Shown here one piece after another: positions 8,430 through 17,375 of a DNA stretch of 64,000 bases. Numbering within the stretch: the stretch's first letter is position 1; every line of letters begins with the position of its first letter. This stretch comes from Modestobacter sp. Leaf380. GTDB taxonomy: Bacteria; Actinomycetota; Actinomycetes; Mycobacteriales; Geodermatophilaceae. A program made the position numbers and the translations under genes. Where the stretch lies: positions 395,012-459,011 of the forward strand of contig NZ_LMQC01000012.1 of NCBI RefSeq assembly GCF_001424485.1. Direction: 5' to 3'. A model generated the notes under the pieces. It was given only the letters and a program-made list of their open reading frames with translations. It ran no database searches and had not been told where the DNA came from.

Positions 8430-10118
8430 GTGAGCGACGGACCCCTGATCGTGCAGTCCGACAAGACCCTGCTGCTGGAGGTCGACCACCCCCAGTCCAA
8501 GGAGTGCCGGGCCGCGATCGCACCCTTCGCCGAGCTGGAGCGCTCGCCGGAGCACGTGCACACCTACCGGGTCACCCCGCTGGCGCTGTGGAACGCGCGC
8601 GCCGCGGGCCACGACGCCGAGCAGGTCGTGGACGCCCTGGTGCGCTACAGCCGGTACCCGGTGCCGCACGCCCTGCTGGTCGACGTCGCCGACACGATGG
8701 ACCGCTACGGCCGGCTCACGCTGTCCACCAACCCGGTGCACGGCCTGGTGCTGACCACCACCGACCGGGCTGTGCTCACCGAGGTCTCGCGCAGCAAGAA
8801 GGTCGCCCCGATGCTGAGCCACCGCATCGACGACGACACCTTCGTGGTGAACCCCTCCGAGCGCGGCCGGCTCAAGCAGGCGCTGCTCAAGGTCGGCTGG
8901 CCGGCCGAGGACCTCGCCGGCTACGTCGACGGCCAGGCGCACCCGATCGAGCTGGACCAGGCCGACTGGCACCTGCGGGACTACCAGCAGGAGGCCGTGG
9001 ACGGCTTCTGGGCCGGCGGGTCCGGTGTCGTCGTGCTGCCCTGCGGGGCCGGGAAGACCCTGGTCGGTGCCGCGGCCATGGCGCAGGCCAAGGCGACGAC
9101 GCTGATCCTGGTCACCAACACCGTGGCCGGGCGGCAGTGGAAGCGCGAGCTCATCGCCCGCACCACGCTCACCGAGGACGAGATCGGCGAGTACTCCGGG
9201 GAGCGCAAGGAGATCCGGCCGGTCACCATCGCGACCTACCAGGTGATCACCACCCGCCGGAAGGGCGAGTACCGGCACCTGGACCTCTTCGACGCCCAGG
9301 ACTGGGGCCTGATCGTCTACGACGAGGTGCACCTGCTCCCCGCGCCGATCTTCCGGCTCACCGCCGACCTGCAGTCCCGCCGCCGGCTGGGCCTCACCGC
9401 CACGCTGGTGCGCGAGGACGGCCGTGAGGACGATGTCTTCTCCCTGATCGGGCCCAAGCGCTACGACGCCCCGTGGCGCGACATCGAGGCGCAGGGCTAC
9501 ATCGCCCCCGCCGAGTGCATCGAGGTCCGGGTGTCCCTGGACGACGAGGAGCGGATGACCTACGCGGTCGCCGAGCCCGAGGAGCGGTACCGCATCGCGG
9601 CCACCGCGCAGTCCAAGATGCCGGTCATCCGGCGCATCCTGGAGCGGCACCCCGAGGAGCAGAAGCTGGTCATCGGCGCCTACCTGGACCAGCTGGAGGA
9701 GCTCGGCGTCGCGCTGGACGCGCCGGTGATCCAGGGGTCGACGACGAACAAGGAGCGCGAGCGCCTGTTCGGCGACTTCCGCACCGGGGAGATCAAGACC
9801 CTCGTCGTCTCCAAGGTCGCGAACTTCTCCATCGACCTGCCCGAGGCCGCCGTCGCCGTCCAGGTGTCGGGCACGTTCGGCTCCCGGCAGGAGGAGGCCC
9901 AGCGGCTGGGCCGGGTGCTGCGCCCCAAGGCCGACGGCCGGACGGCGCACTTCTACACCGTGGTCAGCCGGGACACCCTGGACAGCGAGTACTCCGCGCA
10001 CCGCCAGCGCTTCCTGGCCGAGCAGGGCTACGCCTACACGATCGTCGACGCCGCCGACCTGGCCGGCCGCGGCGAGGTCAACGGCCCCGACTGGGTGGAG
10101 GAGCCCACCACCGACTGA
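8430..10118 (+). CDS. DNA repair helicase XPB
   Basis: A 562-residue superfamily 2 helicase of the bacterial XPB/ERCC3 type (Rv0861c-like), a 3'-5' DNA translocase implicated in nucleotide excision repair. The N-terminal damage-recognition-like region precedes Walker A LPCGAGKTL near residue 205, DEVH box YDEVHLLPA near 297, GLTATLVREDG (motif III), and the C-terminal motifs VVSKVANFSIDLPEA and QEEAQRLGRVLRPK (motif VI). The GTG start has AAGGA 7 bases upstream. Its helicase-associated partner lies two genes upstream. Confidence 0.93.
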   Translation: MSDGPLIVQSDKTLLLEVDHPQSKECRAAIAPFAELERSPEHVHTYRVTPLALWNARAAGHDAEQVVDALVRYSRYPVPHALLVDVADTMDRYGRLTLSTNPVHGLVLTTTDRAVLTEVSRSKKVAPMLSHRIDDDTFVVNPSERGRLKQALLKVGWPAEDLAGYVDGQAHPIELDQADWHLRDYQQEAVDGFWAGGSGVVVLPCGAGKTLVGAAAMAQAKATTLILVTNTVAGRQWKRELIARTTLTEDEIGEYSGERKEIRPVTIATYQVITTRRKGEYRHLDLFDAQDWGLIVYDEVHLLPAPIFRLTADLQSRRRLGLTATLVREDGREDDVFSLIGPKRYDAPWRDIEAQGYIAPAECIEVRVSLDDEERMTYAVAEPEERYRIAATAQSKMPVIRRILERHPEEQKLVIGAYLDQLEELGVALDAPVIQGSTTNKERERLFGDFRTGEIKTLVVSKVANFSIDLPEAAVAVQVSGTFGSRQEEAQRLGRVLRPKADGRTAHFYTVVSRDTLDSEYSAHRQRFLAEQGYAYTIVDAADLAGRGEVNGPDWVEEPTTD

Positions 10119-10217
10119 CCGTCCGGCTCGCCCGGGAGCAGGAGACGCTGGCCACACCGGCGGTGGGACCCGGGTGAAGTGCCTGGTCAGCGCGCTGCGG
10201 CGCACGCCTGTACACGA

Positions 10218-10247
10218 CCGGGGGCGGCACACGAAAGGCCGCCCCGG
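10218..10247 (+). terminator. Stem-loop downstream of XPB
   Basis: GGGGCGGC (10221-10228) pairs with GCCGCCCC (10238-10245) around a 9-base A-rich loop, about 100 bases past the XPB stop. No U-run follows, as is common for high-GC actinobacterial terminators. Confidence 0.45.
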
Positions 10248-10289
10248 GCTGGGCGTGTCTCCCGATCGCCAGGCATATTGGACGCCGTC

Positions 10290-12059
10290 ATGGCCTCCCC
10301 CGCACCCGTCTACGCCGCCGGCGCACGCCCGCTCCGCGCGTGGCAGCAGCTGGCTCTCGAGCGCTACGAGGAGTCCTCCCCCAAGGACTTCCTGGTCACC
10401 GCGACCCCCGGCGCCGGCAAGACGACGTTCGCCCTGACGCTGGCCTCCCGGCTGCTGCAGCGCCGCGAGATCGCCCGGGTCGTCGTCGTCGCCCCGACCG
10501 ACCACCTGCGCCTGCAGTGGGCCGACGCCGCCGACCGGGCGGGCATCGTGCTGGACCCCGGCCTGACCAACGCCGTCGGCCCGGTCCGCGCGGGCACCTC
10601 GGGCTACGTGACCACCTACGCCCAGGTCGCCGGCAAGCCGATGCTGCACGCGGCGCGGTCCACCTCGGTGAAGACGCTGGTCATCCTGGACGAGATCCAC
10701 CACGCCGGGGACGGTCTGTCCTGGGGCGAGGCCGTCGCCGAGGCCTTCGGCAGCGCCCGCCGCCGGCTGTGCCTGACCGGGACGCCCTTCCGCACCAAGG
10801 CCGACGAGCGGATCCCCTTCGTGCGCTACGAGGAGGACGTCTTCGAGGCCGATGACGGCGAGCGCGGCGTCGGGCTGGCCTCCCGCGCCGACTACACCTA
10901 CGGCTACAAGGAGGCGCTGGCCGACAGCGTCGTCCGGCCGGTCGTCTTCGCCGCCTACACCGGCACCGCGCGCTGGCGGAACTCCGCCGGCGAGGTCGTC
11001 GCCGCCTCGCTCACCGAGGCCGGCACCAAGTCCGTCGAGATGGCCGCCTGGCGCACCGTGCTGGACCCCAAGGGCCAGTGGGTGCCGCACGTCATCGCCG
11101 CGATGGACGAGCGGATCACCCACCTGCGCGAGCACGGCATCCCCGACGCCGCCGGGCTGGTGCTCGCCTCCGACCAGGACGACGCCCGTGCCTACGCCAA
11201 GATCGTCCGGCGGATCACCGGCAAGGCGCCCGAACTGATCCTGTCCGACGACCCCAAGGCCTCGAAGAAGATCGAGCGGTTCGCCACCGGCTCGGCCCGG
11301 ATCGCCGTCTGCGTGCGGATGGTCTCCGAGGGCGTCGACATCCCCCGCGCCGCCGTGCTGGCCTGGATGACGTCCTACCGGACGCCGCTGTTCTTCGCCC
11401 AGGCCGTCGGCCGCGTCGTCCGCGCCCGGGACCCGCGCGAGTCCGCCACCGTCTTCCTGCCCGCCGTCCGGCCGCTGCTGGCGCTGGCCGCGGCGATGGA
11501 GACCGAGCGCAACCACGTCATGCCCCCGCCCAAGCGGACCGAGGAGGACCTCGAGGCCCTCGACCTCGACGTCCCCGAGAAGGAGGCCCGCGAGGGCGAG
11601 CTGCAGAAGTGGGAGGCCCTGGAGGCCGACGCCCGCTTCGCGCACGTCCTGCACGGCGGCACCGCGCACACCGGGGCGGGCAACCGGCCGGCGCTGGCCC
11701 CCGACGAGGAGGACTTCGTCGGCATCCCCGGCCTGCTCACCCCCGAGCAGACCGCCGAGCTGCTGAGCAAGCGCGACGACGACCTGCGGATCCGCATCGC
11801 GGCCAGCCACCGGGACGACGACGGCAGCGACTTCATGGTCGTCGACGAGCCGCTGGAAGAGGAGACCAAGGGCTGGCGCGACGCCGCCGAGCTCCGCCGC
11901 GAGATCAACCGGCTGGTCTCGCGCGTCTCGGCCCGCACCTCCACCCCGCACGCCGTGGTGCACACCCAGCTGCGTCAGTCGGTGCCCGGGCCGCCCTCGG
12001 CCTCGGCGTCGGTGGACGTGCTGCGCATGCGCCGGGAGCGCCTGCGCACGATGCTCTGA
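10290..12059 (+). CDS. DEAD/DEAH box helicase
   Basis: A 589-residue superfamily 2 helicase with Walker A TATPGAGKTTF near residues 37-47, DEIHH box near 134, LTGTPFRT, and C-terminal motifs RMVSEGVDIPRAAVLAW and FAQAVGRVVRAR (motif VI). The C-terminal 150 residues are acidic and helical and typical of an actinobacterial helicase subgroup of unknown role. The ATG at 10290 begins the conserved part; about 37 upstream in-frame codons are basic and non-conserved in character and are rejected. It follows XPB on the same strand, after a stem-loop, so is probably a separate transcript. Confidence 0.85.
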   Translation: MASPAPVYAAGARPLRAWQQLALERYEESSPKDFLVTATPGAGKTTFALTLASRLLQRREIARVVVVAPTDHLRLQWADAADRAGIVLDPGLTNAVGPVRAGTSGYVTTYAQVAGKPMLHAARSTSVKTLVILDEIHHAGDGLSWGEAVAEAFGSARRRLCLTGTPFRTKADERIPFVRYEEDVFEADDGERGVGLASRADYTYGYKEALADSVVRPVVFAAYTGTARWRNSAGEVVAASLTEAGTKSVEMAAWRTVLDPKGQWVPHVIAAMDERITHLREHGIPDAAGLVLASDQDDARAYAKIVRRITGKAPELILSDDPKASKKIERFATGSARIAVCVRMVSEGVDIPRAAVLAWMTSYRTPLFFAQAVGRVVRARDPRESATVFLPAVRPLLALAAAMETERNHVMPPPKRTEEDLEALDLDVPEKEAREGELQKWEALEADARFAHVLHGGTAHTGAGNRPALAPDEEDFVGIPGLLTPEQTAELLSKRDDDLRIRIAASHRDDDGSDFMVVDEPLEEETKGWRDAAELRREINRLVSRVSARTSTPHAVVHTQLRQSVPGPPSASASVDVLRMRRERLRTML

Positions 12060-12083
12060 CCCCGGCTCCCTCCCCGCGTCGGA

Positions 12084-12665
12084 TCAGCTTTCGGGACGGG
12101 GCACGGCGAGCGGGGCGAGCATGACGGCGCCGGCCGGCACGTCCTGCACGACGGTGGCGTTGGCCCCGACCACCGCGTCGTCCCCCACGCGCACCGGGCC
12201 GACGACGACGGCCCCCGCCCCGATGCGCACCCGGTCGCCGATGACGGGCTGACCGTGCCGGGTGTGCCCGACGGTCACCTGCTGGTTGACCCAGCAGTCG
12301 GCCCCGACCGCCGAAGCGGTCAGCGTGGTGGCGAAGCCGTGCTCGATGAACAGCCCCGGGCCGATGACGGCGGCCCCCAGGTGCAGCGTGGGCAGCGGGC
12401 GCCACAGCGCGCGCAGCAGGGCGCGCACCGGCCACGGCAGCGGGGTCAGCCGGTAGTGCACCAGCGAGCGGAACTCCGGGTGCCGGGCGACCAGCCAGCC
12501 GAACCGGGCGCGGGGCGAGAGCGCGGCGACGTCGGGACGGCGCAGGCAGGCGGCGAACCGGTCGGCGTCCCGGCGCAGGTACGGGCCGGCCTCGGCCCGC
12601 TCGACGACCGCCCACAGCGGGGCCGCGGCCAGGGTGCCGGCCCACACGGCCGTCCGGGAGCTCAC
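12084..12665 (-). CDS. Serine O-acetyltransferase-like hexapeptide transferase
   Basis: A 193-residue left-handed beta-helix acetyltransferase. An N-terminal helical region (ARFGWLVARHPEFRSLVHYR) resembles the CysE helical domain, followed by hexapeptide repeats HLGAAVIGPGLFIEHGFATT, WVNQQVTVGH and VRVGDDAVVGANATVVQDVP. It would transfer acetyl from acetyl-CoA to serine or a sugar. The GTG start has no ribosome binding site but CACCAT (complement of 12672-12677) lies 6 bases upstream. It is shorter than E. coli CysE, and no cysteine-synthesis gene is adjacent, so a specialised sugar or antibiotic-like acceptor is also possible. Confidence 0.75.
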   Translation of the reverse strand: MSSRTAVWAGTLAAAPLWAVVERAEAGPYLRRDADRFAACLRRPDVAALSPRARFGWLVARHPEFRSLVHYRLTPLPWPVRALLRALWRPLPTLHLGAAVIGPGLFIEHGFATTLTASAVGADCWVNQQVTVGHTRHGQPVIGDRVRIGAGAVVVGPVRVGDDAVVGANATVVQDVPAGAVMLAPLAVPRPES

Positions 12666-12693
12666 CGCGTCATGGTGGCAGTCCCCTCGGTCG

Positions 12694-12752
12694 TCGAGTG
12701 CGGAGCAGTGCCGGTCAGCAGGCTCCCGTGACCGGCACTGCTCCGCACTCGA
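12694..12752. repeat. Perfect 24-bp intergenic inverted repeat
   Basis: Arms 12694-12717 and 12729-12752 are exact reverse complements separated by an 11-base loop. It lies between the start of the acetyltransferase gene (divergent side) and the stop of the MFS transporter gene. There is no U-run. It resembles in design, but not in sequence, the palindromes at 50447-50513 and 8289-8352. Confidence 0.85.
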
Positions 12753-12759
12753 TGCCGCG

Positions 12760-14055
12760 TCAGGTCAGCTCGGTGCCCTTGGTCTCGCGCAGGGTGAGGA
12801 TGACGCCGAAGGCGATGGCTGCGGCGACGGCCACGTAGACGAAGAAGAACACCGGGTGCCCGGCGTCGGACAGCGCCGTGATCACCAGCGGTGCCGTGCC
12901 GCCGAAGAGCGCGACCGTGAGGTTGTACCAGGACCCGATGCCGGTGGCCCGCAGCTCCGTGGGGAACAGCTCGCTCATCACCGCAGGGGCCAGCGAGGCC
13001 ATCATCGCGTACAGCCCCAGGCCCACGCAGAAGACGACGATCAGCGAGAAGAGGTCGTCGCGCACCAGGAACGACAGCGGGATGATGAGCACCGCCATCG
13101 CCCCGGACCACACCAGCATCTGCGGCTTGCGCCCGACCCGGTCCGACAGCGCGCCCAGCGGGTAGCACAACGCGACGAACAGGGCCGTGCCGATGCTGAG
13201 GGCGATGAAGACCTGGTTGCCGTCGGCGCCGCGGAAGTTGATAGCGAACGGGGTCAGCGCGGAGAAGAACGTGTAGTAGCTCAGCGTGGACAGCAGCGTG
13301 AAGGCGCACAGCTGCAACACCGCCCGCGGGTGGTCCCGGATGGTCTGCATCAACGGGTTCTTGGTGGCCCGGGCCTTGGCTGCGTTCTCCTCGAACTGGT
13401 CGGTCTCGGCCAGCGACCGGCGCAGCCACAGGCCCACGAAGCCCAGCAGGCCACCGACGCCGAACGCGATCCGCCAGCCGTAGGCCTGCAGCTGGTCCTC
13501 GGTGAGCACCGTGGTGAGCAGCACGCCCATCAGCGAGGCCAGCAGCAGCGCGGTGCCGGTGGAGATGTAGAAGAACGCCGAGTAGCGGCCGCGGCGGGCC
13601 GGCGGGGCGATCTCGGCGAGGTAGGCCGAGGCGTTGGAGACCTCACCGCCCAGGCTCATGCCCTGGGCGATGCGGGCCAGCAGCAGCAGGATCGGGGCCA
13701 GCCAGCCGACCTGCTCGTAGGTCGGCAGGACGGCGATGACCAGCGAGCCGCCGGCCATCAGCAGGATCGTGACCAGCATGCCGGCCTTGCGGCCCTTGAG
13801 GTCGGCGAAGCGGCCCAGCACGTAGCCGCCGAGCGGGCGGAAGAAGAAGGCCAGCGCGTACGTCGACGTCGCACCGATCAGGGCCAGCGCGTCGTTCTCG
13901 GCGGGGAAGAACTGGCCCGCGAAGTAGACGACGAAGGTCGCGTAGACCGTCCAGTCGAACCACTCCACGGCATTGCCGATGCTGGCCGACACCAGGGTCT
14001 TCACCGGCAGCTTGTGCTGCTCGGTGTCGGGCTGCCGCTGGACGGTGCTGCTCAC
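12760..14055 (-). CDS. MFS transporter, metabolite:H+ symporter (MHS) family
   Basis: A 431-residue, 12-helix proton symporter related to ProP/KgtP-type transporters of osmolytes or dicarboxylates. Visible family marks are the N-terminal SIGNAVEWFDWTVYATFVVYF, GRFADLKGRKAGM loop, GMSLGGEVSNASAYLAEIAP and SLAETDQFEE. The GTG start is chosen where homology begins; a longer N-terminus in the same frame is antisense to other sequence and repetitive. A long-range inverted repeat lies in the 5' leader. Substrate not determinable. Confidence 0.87.
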   Translation of the reverse strand: MSSTVQRQPDTEQHKLPVKTLVSASIGNAVEWFDWTVYATFVVYFAGQFFPAENDALALIGATSTYALAFFFRPLGGYVLGRFADLKGRKAGMLVTILLMAGGSLVIAVLPTYEQVGWLAPILLLLARIAQGMSLGGEVSNASAYLAEIAPPARRGRYSAFFYISTGTALLLASLMGVLLTTVLTEDQLQAYGWRIAFGVGGLLGFVGLWLRRSLAETDQFEENAAKARATKNPLMQTIRDHPRAVLQLCAFTLLSTLSYYTFFSALTPFAINFRGADGNQVFIALSIGTALFVALCYPLGALSDRVGRKPQMLVWSGAMAVLIIPLSFLVRDDLFSLIVVFCVGLGLYAMMASLAPAVMSELFPTELRATGIGSWYNLTVALFGGTAPLVITALSDAGHPVFFFVYVAVAAAIAFGVILTLRETKGTELT

Positions 14056-14064
14056 GGTGGGACT

Positions 14065-14130
14065 CCCGTCGGTGGGCACTGGGTCGCGAGCCACCGTAGT
14101 GACCCAGGACTCAGCTCGCTCACCGACGGG
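14065..14130 (-). promoter_or_regulatory. Inverted repeats in the 5' region of the MFS gene
   Basis: CCCGTCGGTG (14065-14074) is complementary to CACCGACGGG (14121-14130), and inside it CTGGGTC (14079-14085) is complementary to GACCCAG (14101-14107). The arm nearest the gene covers the only Shine-Dalgarno-like ACGGGAG before the GTG start, so a folded leader could limit translation. Confidence 0.4.
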
Positions 14131-14152
14131 ACCCAGCTCCCGCCCGGGTGGC

Positions 14153-14716
14153 TCAGTTGACGACGTACTCCGCGCCGTCGTCGACCACGTCGTCGTCGGT
14201 GCCGTCGTCGTCGTTGTCGTCGTCGGCGTCCTCCGGCTCGGCGACGGGCTGGTCGGTGCCCTCGTCGAAGCTGCCGCTGCCGTCGGTGTCGGCGTACAGG
14301 GTCGCCTCGAGGTCGGCGTCACCGTCCAGCGGCGGGGCGAGGTCGACCTGCACGTCGGTGCTCACCCCGGCGTCGACGGAGGTGCTGCCCAGCACGGTGT
14401 TGTCGTCGCTGCGGTCGTCGTCGTCGACGCGGACGACGACGAAGCCGGCCTCGGGGGCAGAGACACGGGCGACGACGGCGGTGTCACCGCCACCGGACTG
14501 GTCCTGGAAGTCGATGGCGGCGGCCGAGCCGCCGGCGCCCTGGGAGGCCGAGGCGTCCGAGGAGGAACCTGCCGAGGATGCCGCGGAGGAGGCGCTGCTG
14601 GAGCCGCTGGAGGCGACGGAGGCGACGCCCACGGCGTCGTCGTCGGACCCGCAGGCGGAGAGGACGAGCAGGCCGGCCACGGCCGGCAGGGCGAGGAGCA
14701 TGCGGGAGGAGGTCAT
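14153..14716 (-). CDS. DUF7282-domain lipoprotein with acidic tail
   Basis: The 187-residue product has a lipoprotein signal (lipobox LSAC, Cys22), a Ser/Ala-rich linker, and one DUF7282-like beta domain (IDFQDQSGGGDTAVVARV, GFVVVRVDDDD, VDLAPPLDGDADLEATLYAD, DGSGSFDEGTDQPV) best known from haloarchaeal and actinobacterial surface proteins. The last 30 residues are almost all Asp/Glu/Asn. It is expected to be anchored outside the membrane; function unknown. ATG 14716 has CACGAT (complement of 14724-14729) 7 bases upstream, a leaderless arrangement. Confidence 0.72.
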   Translation of the reverse strand: MTSSRMLLALPAVAGLLVLSACGSDDDAVGVASVASSGSSSASSAASSAGSSSDASASQGAGGSAAAIDFQDQSGGGDTAVVARVSAPEAGFVVVRVDDDDRSDDNTVLGSTSVDAGVSTDVQVDLAPPLDGDADLEATLYADTDGSGSFDEGTDQPVAEPEDADDDNDDDGTDDDVVDDGAEYVVN

Positions 14717-14865
14717 GTCACCGATCGTGCGCAGCGCTCCCGAGACCCACATGAGCCCGACATGAGAGCAGTCTCATCGGAGGCGCTGCGCGTAGTCCCA
14801 GGTGGGCGGGGCACAGTGGGCCCGGAGTCCGCCGGCCGCCCGCCGGTGGACGTGAGAGGAGCACC

Positions 14866-16290
14866 GTGACCGAGAACGCGACGAGCGACCGCACGTCCCC
14901 GCCCACCGTCTTCGTGCTGTTCGGGGCCACCGGCGACCTCGCGCGCCGGATGGTGCTGCCGGCCTTCTTCCAGCTCGCCCAGCACGGCCTGCTGCCCCCG
15001 GACTGGCGGTTGGTCGGCAGCGGCCGCGGCGAGCGCTCCGACGAGGACTTCGTCGACCACGTCCGGGGTGCCCTGGAGGAGTTCGGCCCCTCGCCCGACG
15101 ACGGCCCGTGGGACGAGTTCGCCACCCGGCTGCGCTTCGCCGGCGGCGGCTTCACCGTCGAGGACCCCGGCGCACTGCTCGACGCGGTGTCCGCGGCGCG
15201 CGACGACCTGGGCGAGGAGGCGCAGCTGGTGCACTACCTGTCACTGCCGCCCAAGGCCTTCCTGGACTACACCAGGGCCCTGGGTGAGCACGGCCTCGCC
15301 GAGGGGTCCCGGGTGGTCTACGAGAAGCCCTACGGCGCCTCCCCCGACGGGTTCCGCGAGCTCGACGAGGTCGTGCACTCGGTCTTCGACGAGCAGCAGG
15401 TCTTCCGGATCGACCACTTCCTGGGCAAGGAGGGCACCCAGGACCTGCACGTGCTGCGCTTCGCCAACGGCCTCTTCGAGCACGTCTGGAGCCGGGAGCA
15501 CGTCGCCCAGGTGCAGATCGACGTCCCCGAGGACCTCGACGTCGCCGACCGGGCCGACTTCTACGACGGCACCGGCGCCACCCTGGACATGCTGGTCACC
15601 CACCTGTTCCAGGTCGCCGCCGAGGTCGCCATGGAGCCGCCGGTCAGCTTCGCCGCCGACGACATCCTCGCCGCCCGCGAGTCCGTGCTGGCCGCGTTCC
15701 GGCCGCTGGCACCCGAGGACGTCGTCCTGGGCCAGTTCGAGGGCTACCGCGACCTGGACGGCGTCCCGGACGACAGCACCACCGACACCTTCGTGGCCGC
15801 GCGGCTGTTCATCGACTCCGGCCGCTGGCGCGGGGTGCCGTTCCTGCTGCGCACCGGCAAGCGGATGGCGGCCAAGGAGCAGCGGGTCAGCCTGGTGCTG
15901 CACCGGCCCAAGGGCCCGGTCAACGACGTGCCGGCCAACGGCAACGTGATCAGCCTGTCGCTGGCCGGCGCCGGTGCCGTCGACATCGACGTGATGGCCA
16001 AGCGGCCCGGCCCCGACCTGGCGATGGCCCCCGCCCGGGTCTCGCTGGACCTGTCGAAGATCCCCGGCGGGGACCCCCTGCCGCCCTACGTCTCGCTGAT
16101 CCACGACGTGCTCACCGGCGACCGGTCGCTGTTCACCACCAGCGAGGGCCTGGCCCAGACCTGGCGGGCCCTGCAGCCGGTCCTCGACGACCGTCCCGAG
16201 GTGCACCCCTACGAGCCGGACTCGTGGGGTCCGGCCGAGGCGACGGCGCTGGCCGGCGAGCACGGCTGGCTGCTCGGCCAGACCGAGTAG
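14866..16290 (+). CDS. zwf: Glucose-6-phosphate dehydrogenase
   Basis: This 474-residue enzyme oxidises glucose 6-phosphate to 6-phosphogluconolactone, producing NADPH (or NADH) in the oxidative pentose phosphate pathway. The nucleotide-binding GATGDLARRM is at residues 19-28, EKPYG and the catalytic RIDHFLGKEGTQ signature follow, and LRTGKRM is in the C-terminal domain. GTG has GAGAGGAGC upstream. It stands alone, without the usual tal/opcA/pgl neighbours, which suggests an additional isozyme outside the main pentose phosphate cluster. A strong stem-loop follows. Confidence 0.93.
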   Translation: MTENATSDRTSPPTVFVLFGATGDLARRMVLPAFFQLAQHGLLPPDWRLVGSGRGERSDEDFVDHVRGALEEFGPSPDDGPWDEFATRLRFAGGGFTVEDPGALLDAVSAARDDLGEEAQLVHYLSLPPKAFLDYTRALGEHGLAEGSRVVYEKPYGASPDGFRELDEVVHSVFDEQQVFRIDHFLGKEGTQDLHVLRFANGLFEHVWSREHVAQVQIDVPEDLDVADRADFYDGTGATLDMLVTHLFQVAAEVAMEPPVSFAADDILAARESVLAAFRPLAPEDVVLGQFEGYRDLDGVPDDSTTDTFVAARLFIDSGRWRGVPFLLRTGKRMAAKEQRVSLVLHRPKGPVNDVPANGNVISLSLAGAGAVDIDVMAKRPGPDLAMAPARVSLDLSKIPGGDPLPPYVSLIHDVLTGDRSLFTTSEGLAQTWRALQPVLDDRPEVHPYEPDSWGPAEATALAGEHGWLLGQTE

Positions 16291-16313
16291 AGGACCCTCG
16301 TGCAGATGGCCTG

Positions 16314-16356
16314 ACGACGAAGGCCCCCTCCCGGTGCGGGAGGGGGCCTTCGTCGT
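16314..16356 (+). terminator. Strong GC-rich terminator hairpin after zwf
   Basis: A perfect 19-bp stem (arms 16314-16332 and 16338-16356) with a 5-base loop GGTGC lies 23 bases after the zwf stop. There is no U-run. The 166 bases between it and the scramblase-like gene stop at 16523 show nothing recognisable. Confidence 0.75.
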
Positions 16357-16522
16357 GCGGTGGGGTCCGGACCGGACGCTGGTCGCCTCGCGGCGAGTTG
16401 CGCATCCGGGGCTCCAGCCTCGTGAGAGCGGTATTCCCCGGCGGCAGTTATCCAGTGGAGCCCGGGGACACAGGTCGCCCGGCCCGGACGTCTCCCAGGG
16501 TACGCCCCGCCGAGCCCTCGAC

Positions 16523-17329
16523 TCAGTTGAAGCCGCGGTCGTCCTGCTTGAGCGTGGTGTCCACGGTCAGGGCGCTGGCGACGACGAGGCTGGCCAGCGG
16601 GTCCTCCAGCCGGCGGTGCACCTGGACGACGTAGTTGTCCGCGGTGGTGAACGACGTCCGCAGGAAGCCCTCCCACTTCTTGGTGATCCGGGCGACCTCC
16701 TGTCCGGTGTGGTCGGTGATCGAGAAGTCCCAGGCCCGCCAGTTCTCGGCCTGGATCGCCCCGGCCACCTGACCGCCCACGACGAGGTCGAAGCGGATCT
16801 TGCCGAAGACGTTGGCCTGCACGATCTCCCCGACCGGGGTGCCGTCCCCGCGGGAGACCTGCACCCGGGACTTCACCAGCTTCGCCGGCCGGGTCAGGTG
16901 CAGCACCACCCCGTGGGCGTCGCGGACCTCGAGCTGGTGCGTGAGGAACTGGTCGAGCTGGGAGACGAAGCGCAGCGCCTTCTTGGCCGCGGACTGGCCC
17001 ACCTGGACGACGGCGCCGATCTGCTGGCCGTTGGCGTCGAAGACCGAGTACTCGTTGGTCAGCTCGATCAACTTCGTCTTCTGGTTGACCACGAGCGTCG
17101 GCTGCTCGAAGAGCGGCGAACGGGGCGGCGCGCCGCCGTACTGGACCGGCTGCGGCTGTGCCGGTGCCTGCTGCACCTGCACCGGGGCGGGTGCCGGCTG
17201 GCCCGCCGGCGGCGGCGGCGCGGCCGCCTGCTGGACGTGCTCGGTCCAGCCGTTGCCGTCCCACCAGCGGGTGCCGGGGGTGCCTGCGGGGTCGGGGTAC
17301 CAGCCCGGCGGGGGCGGCGGAGAGGACAT
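16523..17329 (-). CDS. Phospholipid scramblase-related protein with N-terminal DUF2510
   Basis: A 268-residue protein. Residues 6-31 form a DUF2510 motif (PGWYPDPAG..RWWDGNGWT), a typical actinobacterial membrane-associated module. A Pro/Gln/Ala-rich linker follows, then a scramblase/LURP-one-like 12-strand beta barrel from about residue 75 (LVVNQKTKLIEL, YSVFDANGQQIGAV, to SITDHTGQEVARITKKWEG). It has no membrane helix. It may act at the cytoplasmic face of the membrane; biochemical role unknown. The ATG has TACGGT (complement of 17337-17342) 7 bases upstream and no ribosome binding site. Confidence 0.8.
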   Translation of the reverse strand: MSSPPPPPGWYPDPAGTPGTRWWDGNGWTEHVQQAAAPPPPAGQPAPAPVQVQQAPAQPQPVQYGGAPPRSPLFEQPTLVVNQKTKLIELTNEYSVFDANGQQIGAVVQVGQSAAKKALRFVSQLDQFLTHQLEVRDAHGVVLHLTRPAKLVKSRVQVSRGDGTPVGEIVQANVFGKIRFDLVVGGQVAGAIQAENWRAWDFSITDHTGQEVARITKKWEGFLRTSFTTADNYVVQVHRRLEDPLASLVVASALTVDTTLKQDDRGFN

Positions 17330-17375
17330 GGCAGGCACCGTAGTGCCGCCGCGGACGGCTGCCAGACTGGCGCGC

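Noticed and set aside
8067..11963. A 1298-codon open frame on the minus strand opposite the CFA synthase, XPB and DEAD-box helicase genes
   Set aside because: It is a high-GC antisense shadow: rich in Gly/Arg/Val/Leu low complexity, no domain, and opposite genes with clear motifs.
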